A stretch of 39,719 bases of DNA, taken from NCBI GenBank assembly GCA_017558945.1, contig JAFYTG010000194.1, positions 1-39,719 on the forward strand, written 5' to 3'. The stretch is from Clostridia bacterium. GTDB taxonomy: Bacteria > Bacillota > Clostridia > Oscillospirales > SIG627. Positions 17,146 to 26,299 of this stretch are shown piece by piece (positions within the stretch are counted from its first letter, which is position 1; the number at the start of each line of letters is the position of its first letter). Under the pieces are notes generated by a model. That model was not told the origin of the DNA. It searched no databases and saw nothing but the letters and a program-made list of their open reading frames with translations. The translations under genes were made by a program, and so were the position numbers.

Positions 17146-19089
17146 TCATTCAGTAAGTATCCACACAGCCATACGGCTCGTCCAATCCTTACCCGCAGAC
17201 GCATAGTCGGTAACCGTCATAAAGCTACCGTCTGTCAAGGGAATCTCAAAAGCCACTATCGACTCATACGGAGAAGTGCTTTCTTTTACGTCAACCGTTC
17301 CGTCGGAATTCACAAGAACGTCAATGGGGTCATCTACGCTGTAACCGAGAGAATTCTCCTGCGCAAGCATCAAAGGTCCTCTTTGAAGAGCAATATGCTT
17401 TACGGCAAGAGGGTCCTGCTTATCGTATACGGGGATTACCGCAAGGTTGCCTCCTCGGTCGAGCACCGTACCCGTCATTACCACCTGCTCACCGTATACC
17501 TCGGGATAAATGGCAACGGTTCGCATATCAAGTGAAATTTCAACGGTATCAGCGTTTTTCCACTCACGGCTAATTGAAACGTATCCGTCACTTACCTGAA
17601 CAGACTGACCGTTAACCTTAACGGAGGTATTCTTGCTCCATTCGGGATTTCTGACGAGAAGCGTAAAGCGCTCGGGCTTGTCAAGAGTTAATTTTACCGA
17701 GACGTCACTTCCCTTGGGATAGTCGGTCACAGTTTCGAGAATAAGTCTTTCCCCGCTTGGTGTCACGGTTTCCGCCTTACCACCGATAAACAGATTGAGT
17801 GCAATTCCGTCGGGTGTGGTCATAAGATGCATTTTCGACACAAGACCGATACCCGCCGAGCCGATGCAGGCACAACAGCCGTAATAATGATTATCGGACA
17901 TAAATCGGAGTCCTCCGACGCCCTTACCTCTACGGTCTGCGGTAAGAGGGCTGTAGCTGTCAAAGGGCATAGGCTCTTTCACACATTCGGGTGTAAGCAC
18001 CTCATAGCAAACCTTCTTATTTGTATTTACTGCACCGAGATATGCGTTATAAAGTGAGCGCTCAAAGGCGTCAACGTATTTGGGGTCTCCCGTCACGAGA
18101 TGCACCTGATACATAAACTTCATCATGGTTACGGTAACGCAGGTCTCCTGCGCAATGTTACCGTTAGTGGTATTAGCCTGACGAACGGTGGAATGGTCAA
18201 AAAGCTCGTGAGTGCATCCGCCGCTGCCTATTACCGTAAAGTCGGTCTCAAGCATCTTGTCGGCAAAATTAACGACAGCCCTCTTGTGCTTTTCGTCTCC
18301 CGTAAGTCTGTAATACTCCAAAAGTCCTTCAAAGCAGGAGATCATTTCATACGCCTTTGTAACGGGATACTGATAAGGATAAAGACCATCCGCAAGGGCA
18401 TACTCAAAGATGTTTCCGATATCAATACAGCCGTGTCCGATTATATGCTCGGCAAGTGCGAGATAGGTCTTGTTTTCGGTGAGCATATAAAGTCTTACTA
18501 CCGGCTCAAGAATAGAGGAGGCGTTGAGACCTCTCCAGAAATTAGAGGTGTGAGTAATCTTGGTCTGCCCCTCTCCGTCACCGATTTTGGAGGCTATATA
18601 ATCAACCTGAGTACACATTGAAGCGATTATACGCTTTTCAAGTGACTCGTCACGGCAAATTTCAAGAAAATACTGCATACCTAAAAGCACGTATTTTCTG
18701 CACCACATATCCCAGCCGCTGAACTCGTTTTCCGCAGGATAGGAGCTGATACGTCCGAGGGAATCAACACTCTCAATCATATCCTCAACGGTCTGTGCAA
18801 GCATTGAATAAAGCTCCTCGTCGCGAGTGTAGGAATACACGAAGGTTGCACCGCGCATCATCTTGCCCCAATACTCACCTCTCCAGCCACCGTCATTGTC
18901 GGACGGCTCACGGAATTGCTGAACGAAGCGACGCCAAAGAGTAGGGCTCTTAAGCTGAAATCCCTCAATAAATTTATAGGTCTTGTCGATTATTCCGTTA
19001 TAGGAATAACGGTTTTCGGTGTCAACGAAAACCTTATCGGTTGACGTTCTGTAACTGTTTACACTTTTTTCTTTATACAAGCTTCTCAT
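17146..19089 (-). CDS. Glycoside hydrolase family 127-type protein (beta-L-arabinofuranosidase-like, DUF1680)
   Basis: A 647-residue protein with an (alpha/alpha)6-barrel pattern followed by beta-rich C-terminal domains. The family's zinc-thiolate site is visible: QETCV (E315, C317) and GCCAC (C405, C406). In the characterised beta-L-arabinofuranosidase HypBA1 the equivalent Glu-Cys and Cys-Cys pairs bind zinc and one cysteine is the nucleophile. No signal peptide is seen, so it probably acts in the cytoplasm on imported arabinose-containing oligosaccharides. It follows the M20 gene by 4 bp and should be cotranscribed. GH146 enzymes share this domain, so the exact substrate is open. Confidence 0.85.
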   Translation of the reverse strand: MRSLYKEKSVNSYRTSTDKVFVDTENRYSYNGIIDKTYKFIEGFQLKSPTLWRRFVQQFREPSDNDGGWRGEYWGKMMRGATFVYSYTRDEELYSMLAQTVEDMIESVDSLGRISSYPAENEFSGWDMWCRKYVLLGMQYFLEICRDESLEKRIIASMCTQVDYIASKIGDGEGQTKITHTSNFWRGLNASSILEPVVRLYMLTENKTYLALAEHIIGHGCIDIGNIFEYALADGLYPYQYPVTKAYEMISCFEGLLEYYRLTGDEKHKRAVVNFADKMLETDFTVIGSGGCTHELFDHSTVRQANTTNGNIAQETCVTVTMMKFMYQVHLVTGDPKYVDAFERSLYNAYLGAVNTNKKVCYEVLTPECVKEPMPFDSYSPLTADRRGKGVGGLRFMSDNHYYGCCACIGSAGIGLVSKMHLMTTPDGIALNLFIGGKAETVTPSGERLILETVTDYPKGSDVSVKLTLDKPERFTLLVRNPEWSKNTSVKVNGQSVQVSDGYVSISREWKNADTVEISLDMRTVAIYPEVYGEQVVMTGTVLDRGGNLAVIPVYDKQDPLAVKHIALQRGPLMLAQENSLGYSVDDPIDVLVNSDGTVDVKESTSPYESIVAFEIPLTDGSFMTVTDYASAGKDWTSRMAVWILTE

Positions 19090-19093
19090 AATA

Positions 19094-20353
19094 TTACCCC
19101 AATATTTTTAAAATAAATGCGCCGACTGTTTTAGTATAATCAACGAGTCTGTCACATTCGATAAACTCGTTGGGCTGATGCGCTCCGCCATCAACGCTGA
19201 AATCACGCCCTGCACCAAAGCCGTAAGCGGAGCTTGAACCGAATTTGGATATAACGGACAGGTCGGAAAGACACGAGCCGCAAACGAGAAGCTCGTTGCC
19301 CGTAGCCTCACGGGATGCCTCAACCATCGTCATAACGTCCTCGCTGTCAGGCTCGCAGAATACGTAGTGGAAAAATCTTGTGTTAGGTACAAAGCCGTCG
19401 GAAATGATACCGAGCGGAGCAAGACGCTCACGCATCTTATCGTTAAAGCCCTCGAGCTCGGCGTATATCTCATCCTTTGTTTTGTCGGTGTAGAATACGA
19501 AAAGCACCTCACCGACTCCCATATCCATACCGTTATTACCTGCCTTGACCTCAAGCACACGGAGAGAGGTCTCGGGAATAATCGTCCCCTTGTAGAAGCG
19601 GTTTTTCTCAAGCTCACGTCGGCGGTTGTCGGCAAATTCACGGATAACCTCAAGCACGGTCGGGATTGCCATTGCGGTGGTCATTGCGCTGTCAACCGTC
19701 TTGTCAACGTGCCACTTGAAGCGGATTTCCTGACCTCCCGAGCCACAGTGCCATATCTGTCCGTCCCGTCCGTCAAGGCTGACAATACGCTTGGTCGGAT
19801 ATTTCAAAACGCTTGCAAGCGCTCCGTGAGAGCCGCCGTATTCCTCGTCGGAATATGCGGAAAATATAAGATTTTTAGACGGAACAAAGCCCTTTTCCTG
19901 AAGAAGCCTTATAAGAAAGAGCACCGTCGCAATGGCATACTTATCATCACACGCGCCTCTTCCGAAAATCTTGCCGTCGCGAATTTCACCCGACAAAGCG
20001 TCTCTACACCAATTTGACGGATTTCCGATGCCTACGGTGTCGGTATGAGCCATAAGCATAAGCTCGTCGGTGTTTTCCTCTCCCTTGAAGCGTGCGGTCA
20101 CGTTGTAACGGTTTTCAAGATTGCGACCGGGTAAATAGTCCGAATGCTCCTCAAAGCCCTCAAGGTCAAGCGGTGAATAAAGCTCTGTCTCAAGACCAAG
20201 CTCACGGCAGAGAGAGTAAACGTACCTTGCACATTCCTCCTCATTTCCGTAAGAGCCGAAGCTCTCGGAATTTATCTTGACAAGACTCGATAAAAGACTG
20301 AAAAGCTCATCCTTCCGTTCTTCAATCAATTCACATAGCACTTTTACGTCCAT
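19094..20353 (-). CDS. M20 family metallohydrolase (ArgE/DapE/carboxypeptidase-like)
   Basis: A 419-residue dizinc hydrolase. All expected ligand motifs of the family are present: MAHTDTV (H103), GRGACDDK (bridging D136), SAYSDEEYGG (catalytic and ligand Glu at about 170-171), VSLDGRDG (D194) and GGAHQPNE near the C-terminus. The family removes acyl groups or C-terminal residues from small peptides and N-acyl amino acids; the substrate cannot be told from sequence. It is first in an operon with the GH127 gene and has its own promoter at 20386-20414, so it is not part of the his operon upstream. Confidence 0.88.
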   Translation of the reverse strand: MDVKVLCELIEERKDELFSLLSSLVKINSESFGSYGNEEECARYVYSLCRELGLETELYSPLDLEGFEEHSDYLPGRNLENRYNVTARFKGEENTDELMLMAHTDTVGIGNPSNWCRDALSGEIRDGKIFGRGACDDKYAIATVLFLIRLLQEKGFVPSKNLIFSAYSDEEYGGSHGALASVLKYPTKRIVSLDGRDGQIWHCGSGGQEIRFKWHVDKTVDSAMTTAMAIPTVLEVIREFADNRRRELEKNRFYKGTIIPETSLRVLEVKAGNNGMDMGVGEVLFVFYTDKTKDEIYAELEGFNDKMRERLAPLGIISDGFVPNTRFFHYVFCEPDSEDVMTMVEASREATGNELLVCGSCLSDLSVISKFGSSSAYGFGAGRDFSVDGGAHQPNEFIECDRLVDYTKTVGAFILKILG

Positions 20354-20385
20354 ATAAATTACCTCTCATAAAATTATGCACTTTC

Positions 20386-20414
20386 ATTTTATCACACTAC
20401 CGCCGCAATTTCAA
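20386..20414 (-). promoter_or_regulatory. Promoter of the M20-GH127 operon
   Basis: Minus-strand TTGAAA (20409-20414), 17-nt spacer, TAAAAT (20386-20391), with a TGA just before the -10 that makes an extended -10. It lies 33 bp upstream of the M20 start codon. Confidence 0.75.
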
Positions 20415-20441
20415 TGCTTTTTTCATCATTTTGTTAAACAC

Positions 20442-20521
20442 AGATGGGAGTACCGACTTTCCGTAAGTCGAGATACTCCCATCTTGATTTTAACGATGTA
20501 TTGGACGAATTTATGACGCAA
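20442..20521. repeat. Structured repeat copy R1 (hairpin plus conserved 34-bp tail)
   Basis: Outer stem AGATGGGAGTA (20442-20452) pairs with 20474-20484. An inner stem CGACTT (20454-20459) pairs with AAGTCG (20465-20470). The tail 20488-20521 is identical to that of R2. Compared with R2, R3 and R4 the apical part is shorter by 6 nt. It lies in the gap between the M20 promoter and the end of the his operon. Confidence 0.8.
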
Positions 20522-20556
20522 GCATTTTGCTATATAAATTTGTTCAAGACAAGGCA

Positions 20557-20647
20557 AAAGCGGGTAGGAGTGTCGATGGAATACTTACGTATTTCGAGAC
20601 ACTCATATCCCGCTTTTAACGATGTATTGGACGAATTTATGACGCAA
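20557..20647. repeat. Structured repeat copy R2, likely 3' end of the his operon
   Basis: AAAAGCGGG (20557-20565) pairs with CCCGCTTTT (20609-20617), and the stem continues inward to GAGTGTC with GACACTC. The apical core (20573-20597) matches the core of R3 and R4 except for two positions. The 34-bp tail (20614-20647) ends 4 nt from the hisIE stop codon. Read on the minus strand the hairpin ends in CTTTTGCC, so it may terminate the his operon. Confidence 0.8.
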
Positions 20648-20651
20648 AAAT

Positions 20652-21296
20652 TTAGGTCATCTTCTCTTGCTTAACCTTTTTATCTATTACGTGTCTTGAA
20701 GCAAGCTCCGCCCTTATATCCTCAAGGGAAATGCCCATTTCAATCATAAGGACCATAATGTGATAGGTAAGGTCGGCAATTTCGTAAATGGTTTCACGCT
20801 TATCGTCGGCTTTACCTGCGATTATTACCTCGGTGGATTCCTCTCCGACCTTTTTGAGAATTTTATCAATACCCTTTTCAAAGAGATAGGTGGTATAGGA
20901 GCCCTCCTTCTTCTCGGTCTTGCGACGGGAAATGAGGTCCATAAGCGCTTCGAGACTGAAGGGATGCTCATCGTCATTTTCAAAAACGGTATTTTCGAAG
21001 CAAGAAACGGTGCCTGTGTGACAAGCAGGTCCGTCGGGACGTACAAGCACGACGAGGGCGTCGTTATCGCAATCGGCGGTAACCGAAACTACGTGCTGAT
21101 AGTTTCCGCTTGTCTCACCCTTGAGCCAAAGCTCGTTTCTTGAACGACTCCAGAAGCAAGTGAGCTTCTTTTCCATTGTAACCTTGAGGCTTTCCTCGTT
21201 CATATAGGCAAGAGTCAAAACCTCTTTGGTTTCGGCATCCTGCACTATTGCGGGGATAAGTCCGTTTGAATCAAATTTAAGTGCCTTTATATCCAT
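20652..21296 (-). CDS. hisIE: Bifunctional phosphoribosyl-AMP cyclohydrolase / phosphoribosyl-ATP pyrophosphatase
   Basis: A fusion catalysing steps 2 and 3 of histidine synthesis. Residues about 1-110 are HisI, with the zinc-binding CHTGTVSCF motif and the ETSGNYQ segment. Residues about 113-205 are HisE, an all-alpha MazG-like domain with the [11 protein letters not shown] metal-binding motif. The 214-residue length is right for the fusion. It is the last gene of the his operon, 12 bp after hisF, and ends 4 nt before repeat R2. Confidence 0.97.
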   Translation of the reverse strand: MDIKALKFDSNGLIPAIVQDAETKEVLTLAYMNEESLKVTMEKKLTCFWSRSRNELWLKGETSGNYQHVVSVTADCDNDALVVLVRPDGPACHTGTVSCFENTVFENDDEHPFSLEALMDLISRRKTEKKEGSYTTYLFEKGIDKILKKVGEESTEVIIAGKADDKRETIYEIADLTYHIMVLMIEMGISLEDIRAELASRHVIDKKVKQEKMT

Positions 21297-21308
21297 AATT
21301 ATTCCTTT

Positions 21309-22064
21309 CTATCTTACGAGAATACCATTTTGTGCAAGGGTTTGCTTGAGGTCGGATATCTGTACCTCTCCGAAATGAAAAATTGAAGCGGCAAGACCTG
21401 CGTCAACCTTGGGAAGAGTTTTGAAAAGGGTTACGAAATCCTGAATACATCCTGCTCCGCCCGAGGCTATAACGGGAACGGAAACGGCATCGGACACCGC
21501 CTTGAGCATTTCAAGATCGAAGCCCTTTTTCACGCCGTCGGTATCAATTGAATTGAGGACTATTTCACCTGCTCCGTTGGCAACTCCCCTCTTTATCCAT
21601 TCGATTGCCTCGAGACCCGTGTTTTCACGGCCTCCCTTGGCGAAGACACGGAATACACCGTCCACACGGGCAACGTCGACCGAGAGGACGACGCACTGGT
21701 CTCCGTAACGCTTTGCCGCCTCGGGAATGAGCGACGGATTACGGATTGCGCCCGAATTTACGCTGACCTTATCTGCACCGCATTTTAACACACGGTCGAA
21801 ATCGTCAACGGTATTGATGCCACCGCCGACTGTCAGAGGGATAAATATGGTACGGGCAACCTCGGTGAGTATGTCCGTAAAAAGTCTTCTGCCCTCGGCA
21901 GATGCGGTAATATCGTAAAAGACAAGCTCATCAGCACCGTTATCACTGTAATATTTTGCAAGGTCAACGGGGGATGATACGTCGTTGAGATTCTTAAAGT
22001 TCGTTCCCTTGACGACTCTGCCGTCACGCACGTCGAGGCAGGGAATAATTCTTTTCGTAATCAT
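21309..22064 (-). CDS. hisF: Imidazole glycerol phosphate synthase cyclase subunit HisF
   Basis: The (beta/alpha)8-barrel that uses ammonia from HisH to turn PRFAR into imidazole glycerol phosphate and AICAR. The 251 residues carry the catalytic Asp11 (CLDVRDG) and Asp130 (LSVDVAR), plus the phosphate-binding loops GGGI and ASGGAG. Its start overlaps the hisA stop by 4 nt (22061-22064). Confidence 0.98.
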   Translation of the reverse strand: MITKRIIPCLDVRDGRVVKGTNFKNLNDVSSPVDLAKYYSDNGADELVFYDITASAEGRRLFTDILTEVARTIFIPLTVGGGINTVDDFDRVLKCGADKVSVNSGAIRNPSLIPEAAKRYGDQCVVLSVDVARVDGVFRVFAKGGRENTGLEAIEWIKRGVANGAGEIVLNSIDTDGVKKGFDLEMLKAVSDAVSVPVIASGGAGCIQDFVTLFKTLPKVDAGLAASIFHFGEVQISDLKQTLAQNGILVR

Positions 22065-22774
22065 TTTGCTACCTCCACCGCCTCACGAATTGAGATAGCG
22101 CCCGTATAATAAGCCTTGCCTATTATCGCACCGTAAAGCTCGAGTGCGGTAAGACGCTTAACGTCGTCAAGGCTTGACACTCCGCCCGATGCGGTAATCT
22201 TGAGAGAAAATCTGTCGGAAAGCTCACGGTAAAGCTCGTGTGCCGCCCCCTTCATTGCACCGTCACGGGAAATGTCGGTACAAATAACGTTTGAAACACC
22301 GAGTGTCTGAAGCTTCTCGCAGAAATCGAAGGCATCAACCTCCGAGCGTTCAACCCAGCCCTTTATGGCAACGTTTCCGTCCTTGATATCAACGCCGACG
22401 GCAATCTTATCACCGTATTTTTCAAGTGCCTCTTTGAGAAAAGCCTCATCGGTGAGAGCGGCTGTGCCGAGAATTACTCGGTCAACGCCTATTTCAAGAT
22501 ATTTGTCAACCGTCTCCATCGAACGAATTCCTCCGCCGATTTCAACGAAAAGGTCGGTGTTATCAACTATTTTCTTTACAACGTCAATGTTAGGCGTATT
22601 GCCGTCACGAGCACCCTCAAGGTCAACAAGGTGGATATACTCCGCACCGCTTTCCTCAAAGTCAAGGGCTACCGACAATGGATCGTCGCTGTAAACGGTC
22701 ATTTCGTCATAGCGTCCCTTATAAAGACGGACCGCCTTTTTTTCATATAAATCTATTGCGGGAAAAATTTTCAT
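22061..22774 (-). CDS. hisA: ProFAR isomerase HisA
   Basis: The (beta/alpha)8-barrel isomerase that converts ProFAR to PRFAR, step 4 of the pathway and a paralogue of HisF. The 237 residues show FPAIDLYEKK (catalytic Asp8), GGGIRS, the second Asp at about 129 (VGVDIKDG) and TASGGVSSLDD. It sits 3 bp after hisH and overlaps hisF by 4 nt. Confidence 0.98.
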   Translation of the reverse strand: MKIFPAIDLYEKKAVRLYKGRYDEMTVYSDDPLSVALDFEESGAEYIHLVDLEGARDGNTPNIDVVKKIVDNTDLFVEIGGGIRSMETVDKYLEIGVDRVILGTAALTDEAFLKEALEKYGDKIAVGVDIKDGNVAIKGWVERSEVDAFDFCEKLQTLGVSNVICTDISRDGAMKGAAHELYRELSDRFSLKITASGGVSSLDDVKRLTALELYGAIIGKAYYTGAISIREAVEVAK

Positions 22775-22777
22775 AGT

Positions 22778-23389
22778 CTACTCCTTTTCGCAGAATGCCT
22801 TGAGAATTGCAAGACCCACCTGTCCGCTCTTTTCGGGATGGAACTGACATCCGTGTACGTTTCCGAGTGATACGGCGGCGGTAACCTCACGTCCGTATTC
22901 CGAGGTAGAGCAAACCGAATCATCACAGCCTACTGCGTGATAGGAATGAACGAAGTAAACGGCGTCTCCGTCGTTTATATATTTAAAAATAGGAGTCTCC
23001 TTCTTGAATATAAGCTTATTCCAGCCCATATGAGGAATTTTCAATTCACTCGGCACAAAGTCCTTTAAGGGAATTATCTCGCCCTTTAAAAGTCCGAGCC
23101 CTTCCCATTCTCCGTATTCGTAGCTTTTCTCAAAAAGCATCTGCATACCGAGACAAATTCCCATAAGCTCCTTGCCGTTTTGAGCTTCCTCGACGACAAC
23201 ACGGTCGAGTCCGCTTTCGCGAAGCTTGGCAATGGCATCACGGAATGCACCTACACCCGGAAGGATTATTTTGTCCGCAGAGCGAAGAACATCCTCATCG
23301 GAGGTAATGCAAGCGTCAACGCCTATGGCATCGAGTGAGCTTTTGAGAGAAAAAAGATTTCCGACTCCGTAATCAACTATCGCTATCAT
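22778..23389 (-). CDS. hisH: Imidazole glycerol phosphate synthase glutaminase subunit HisH
   Basis: A class I glutamine amidotransferase that supplies ammonia to HisF. The 203 residues contain the nucleophile elbow GICLGMQ (Cys79) and the Cys-His-Glu triad partners in CQFHPEKS (His184, Glu186). Its start shares one base with the hisB stop (23389). Adjacent hisH and hisA-hisF match formation of the HisF-HisH complex. Confidence 0.98.
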   Translation of the reverse strand: MIAIVDYGVGNLFSLKSSLDAIGVDACITSDEDVLRSADKIILPGVGAFRDAIAKLRESGLDRVVVEEAQNGKELMGICLGMQMLFEKSYEYGEWEGLGLLKGEIIPLKDFVPSELKIPHMGWNKLIFKKETPIFKYINDGDAVYFVHSYHAVGCDDSVCSTSEYGREVTAAVSLGNVHGCQFHPEKSGQVGLAILKAFCEKE

Positions 23390-23964
23390 TAAAGCACTCC
23401 TTTGGTCGAGGGCACTCTGCCCTCCTCGTCGGGATCAAGTCTTACCGCCTGACGAAGCGCTCTGCCTACCGCCTTGAATATACCCTCAATTATGTGATGG
23501 GTATTTCTGCCTGCAAGCTTCTTTATGTGAAGAGTTATACCCGCCTCTCTTACAAGGGCAATGAAAAACTCCTCGCAAAGCTCGGTGTCGAAATCTCCCA
23601 CCTTTTCAGCAAGTCCGTCAACGTCATAGTAAAGACCGCCTCTGCCCGAAATATCAACGGCGGCAAGAATAAGCGACTCGTCCATAGGAAGAGTGATGCT
23701 TCCGTAACGGGCAATACCTTTTTTGTCGCCAAGAGCCTTTACAAGAGCCTGACCGAGACATATTCCTACATCCTCGGTGGTGTGATGGGCATCAACCTCG
23801 ACGTCACCAACACACTTAACGGTCAATGGAATATTCGAATGACGGGAAAAGAGTGTGAGCATATGGTCAAGAAAGCCAACGCCCGTTGAAATTTCGGTTT
23901 TATCACCGAGAATAAGATATATATCGGTTTCAGCGGTTTTACGCTTTATTTCTGCTATCTGCAT
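23389..23964 (-). CDS. hisB: Imidazoleglycerol-phosphate dehydratase HisB
   Basis: A manganese-dependent dehydratase making imidazole acetol phosphate. The 191-residue length is that of the monofunctional enzyme, so the histidinol-phosphatase domain of enterobacterial HisB is absent. Metal-ligand motifs DAHHTTEDVGICLG (about 55-68) and the later RNTHHIIE are present. It shares one base with each neighbour. Confidence 0.98.
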   Translation of the reverse strand: MQIAEIKRKTAETDIYLILGDKTEISTGVGFLDHMLTLFSRHSNIPLTVKCVGDVEVDAHHTTEDVGICLGQALVKALGDKKGIARYGSITLPMDESLILAAVDISGRGGLYYDVDGLAEKVGDFDTELCEEFFIALVREAGITLHIKKLAGRNTHHIIEGIFKAVGRALRQAVRLDPDEEGRVPSTKGVL

Positions 23965-25025
23965 TATTTTTCCTCCAGAATTTCTTCAAGGGCAGAGACG
24001 AGTATTTCCATCTGCTCCCGTGAGCCTACGGTAATGCGGTTATATTCGCATATTCTCTCGGCGGTAAAATGACGTACAAGCACGCCCTTTTCACGAAGCC
24101 TTGTGTAAATATCGCCACCCGACACCTCGGGATGACGGGCAAAAATGAAATTTGTCTTCGAAGGAGTAAAGGTGAATCCGAGACGGGCAAGCTCGCCCAT
24201 CGTCCACTCACGGTTATCCGCAATCACCTGACAACGCTCAGCGGTAATCTCGTCATTTTCAAGCACCGCCTTGCCCATAGCAAGAGTGAGTGAGTTTACG
24301 TTGTAGGGGTTTGTTGAATATCGGAGCGTGTTAAGGTCGGCAATAAGCTCCTTCTGCGCAATGCCGAAGCCGAGTCTTGCACCTGCCATTGAGCGCGACT
24401 TCGAGAAGGTCTGAGTTACAAGCAGGTTAGGATATTTCTTTACAAGAGGCACTGCACTCTGCGTGCCGAAATCGACGTAAGCCTCGTCTACAACCACCAC
24501 TCTGTCGGAATTAGACGCCACTATCTCCTCAATCTCGTCAAGAGAAAGTGCGATGCCCGTCGGAGCGTTGGGGTTTGCTATAATCACCGTACCCCAAGTA
24601 TTTTTATAGGGCTCAATATCAATCGTGAAATCCTCTCTCAACGGAAAGGTCTTGTAGGGAATATGGGAAAGGTTAGCAAAGACGGGATAAAAGCCGTAGG
24701 AAATGTCGGGAAAGAGTGCGGGACAATTCTCGTCGCAAAAAGCCATAAAGGCAAAATTGAGAATCTCGTCCGAGCCGTTTACGGCAATGGTCATATCGTA
24801 ATCAACGTCAAAGCGCTTTGCAAGTGCCTGACGGAAAAGAGTGCATTCGGGGTCGGAATAAAGCTGAGAGCGTTCTGCCGCAGCCTTAGCCGCTTCAACC
24901 GCACACTCGGGAGTTGCAAAGGGAGATTCGTTCGTATTAAGCTTTACAAACTTTCTGTCCTTGGGCTGCTCACCCGGTGTATACGGCACGAGATTTGAAT
25001 ATTTTGAAGTGAAAAATCTGCTCAT
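23964..25025 (-). CDS. hisC: Histidinol-phosphate aminotransferase HisC
   Basis: A PLP-dependent fold-type I aminotransferase converting imidazole acetol phosphate and glutamate to histidinol phosphate. The 353 residues show NTNESPF, the cofactor motifs NPNAPTG and VVDEAYVDF, and the PLP lysine in TFSKSRSMAGARLGF (K209). Position in the his operon and the 4-nt overlap with hisD support the assignment over a related aromatic aminotransferase. Confidence 0.96.
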   Translation of the reverse strand: MSRFFTSKYSNLVPYTPGEQPKDRKFVKLNTNESPFATPECAVEAAKAAAERSQLYSDPECTLFRQALAKRFDVDYDMTIAVNGSDEILNFAFMAFCDENCPALFPDISYGFYPVFANLSHIPYKTFPLREDFTIDIEPYKNTWGTVIIANPNAPTGIALSLDEIEEIVASNSDRVVVVDEAYVDFGTQSAVPLVKKYPNLLVTQTFSKSRSMAGARLGFGIAQKELIADLNTLRYSTNPYNVNSLTLAMGKAVLENDEITAERCQVIADNREWTMGELARLGFTFTPSKTNFIFARHPEVSGGDIYTRLREKGVLVRHFTAERICEYNRITVGSREQMEILVSALEEILEEK

Positions 25026-26299
25026 TTTTCCTCCTTGCGCACAACGGCGGATTTAGCGTGTGCGGTAAGTCCCTCCTCGGTTGCGAAAAGAGCAACGTCG
25101 TCCGCCACCTTCGAGAGAGCATCCTTTGTATAATAAGTAAACTGCATCGTCTTTACGAAATCGTCAACTGACAGAGGGCTTGAGAATTTAGCCGTACCGC
25201 CCGTTGGAAGCGTATGGTTGGGTCCTGCAAAATAGTCACCGAGTGCCTCGGGACAGTATCTGCCCATAAATACCGAACCTGCGTGTCTTACCTCGCCAAG
25301 CCACTCAAACGGGTCTGCAACCGACAACTCGAGATGCTCGGGAGCAAGCTCATTGGATATTTCAATCGCAGTTTTAATATCAGGCGCAATGATTATCATA
25401 CCGTTAGTGTCGATGGACTCACGGGCAATGTCACAGCGTGTCAGCTCGGGAATCTGCTTTTCAAGCTCCTCGGAAACCTTGAGTGCAAGCTCCTCGGAGT
25501 CGGTAACGAGCACCGCACTTGCCATACGATCGTGCTCTGCCTGAGATAGAAGGTCTGCGGCAAGGTGACGGGGATCAGAGCCTCCGTCCGAAACGATGAG
25601 AATCTCGCTCGGTCCTGCAATCATATCAATTGAAACTCTGCCGAAAACCTGCTTCTTTGCCTCGGCAACGAAGGCGTTACCGGGACCTACTATCTTATCG
25701 ACCTTCGGCACGGTCTGTGTACCGTAAGCAAGAGCGGCAATCGCCTGTGCTCCGCCTACCTTGAAGATGCGGTCGATACCTGCAACGCTTGCGGCGGCAA
25801 GGATTACGGGATTAACCTTACCGTCCTTTGCGGGAGGTGTGGTCATAACGACCTCGCGACAGCCTGCAAGCTTTGCGGGAATGGCATCCATTAAAACGGT
25901 TGAGGGATAAGCCGCCGTGCCTCCGGGAACGTAAAGTCCCGCACGGTCAACGGGAATAACCTTCTGACCGATAACAATACCGTTTTCCTCGTTTATAACG
26001 TAGCCGTGTCTTATCTGCTTTTCGTGGAAACGACGGATATTTGCAGCCGCTCTTTCAAGCACGTTGAGAAATTCGGGAGAAACTGACGCCCTTGCCTCCG
26101 CTATCTCCTCGGGAGTAACGGTAAGGCTGTCAAGCTTTACCTTATCAAATTTTTCTGCGAAGGCGTAAAGAGCGCTATCTCCGTTCTTTACTACCTCGGC
26201 AATAATCTCGGCTACCGCTCCCTCTACCCTTTGAGTAGGCAGCGTTCTGTCAAATATTTCGGAGGGAGAAACCTCTCCGTATTTTAAAATTCTAATCAT
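25022..26299 (-). CDS. hisD: Histidinol dehydrogenase HisD
   Basis: A zinc- and NAD-dependent enzyme that oxidises histidinol to histidine in two steps, the last of the pathway. The 425 residues contain the conserved GPGNAFVAEAKK, IAGPSEILIVSD, LSQAEHD and GPNHTLPTGGTAKFSSPLS segments that carry the zinc ligands and the catalytic histidine. It overlaps hisG (26296-26299) and hisC by 4 nt each. Confidence 0.98.
   Translation of the reverse strand: MIRILKYGEVSPSEIFDRTLPTQRVEGAVAEIIAEVVKNGDSALYAFAEKFDKVKLDSLTVTPEEIAEARASVSPEFLNVLERAAANIRRFHEKQIRHGYVINEENGIVIGQKVIPVDRAGLYVPGGTAAYPSTVLMDAIPAKLAGCREVVMTTPPAKDGKVNPVILAAASVAGIDRIFKVGGAQAIAALAYGTQTVPKVDKIVGPGNAFVAEAKKQVFGRVSIDMIAGPSEILIVSDGGSDPRHLAADLLSQAEHDRMASAVLVTDSEELALKVSEELEKQIPELTRCDIARESIDTNGMIIIAPDIKTAIEISNELAPEHLELSVADPFEWLGEVRHAGSVFMGRYCPEALGDYFAGPNHTLPTGGTAKFSSPLSVDDFVKTMQFTYYTKDALSKVADDVALFATEEGLTAHAKSAVVRKEEK

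Noticed and set aside
19367..20017. Plus-strand open frame of 216 codons opposite the M20 hydrolase
   Set aside because: The minus-strand gene has all metal-ligand motifs; the opposite frame has none and no start signals.
20442..20647. CRISPR array
   Set aside because: There are only two copies, each a self-complementary head plus tail of about 80-90 bp, with no short regular spacers and no cas genes.
20444..20674. Small plus-strand gene of 76 codons through repeats R1 and R2
   Set aside because: It is made almost entirely of the two repeat copies, overlaps the end of hisIE, and lacks a ribosome binding site. It is kept as a finding about the repeats, not called as a gene.
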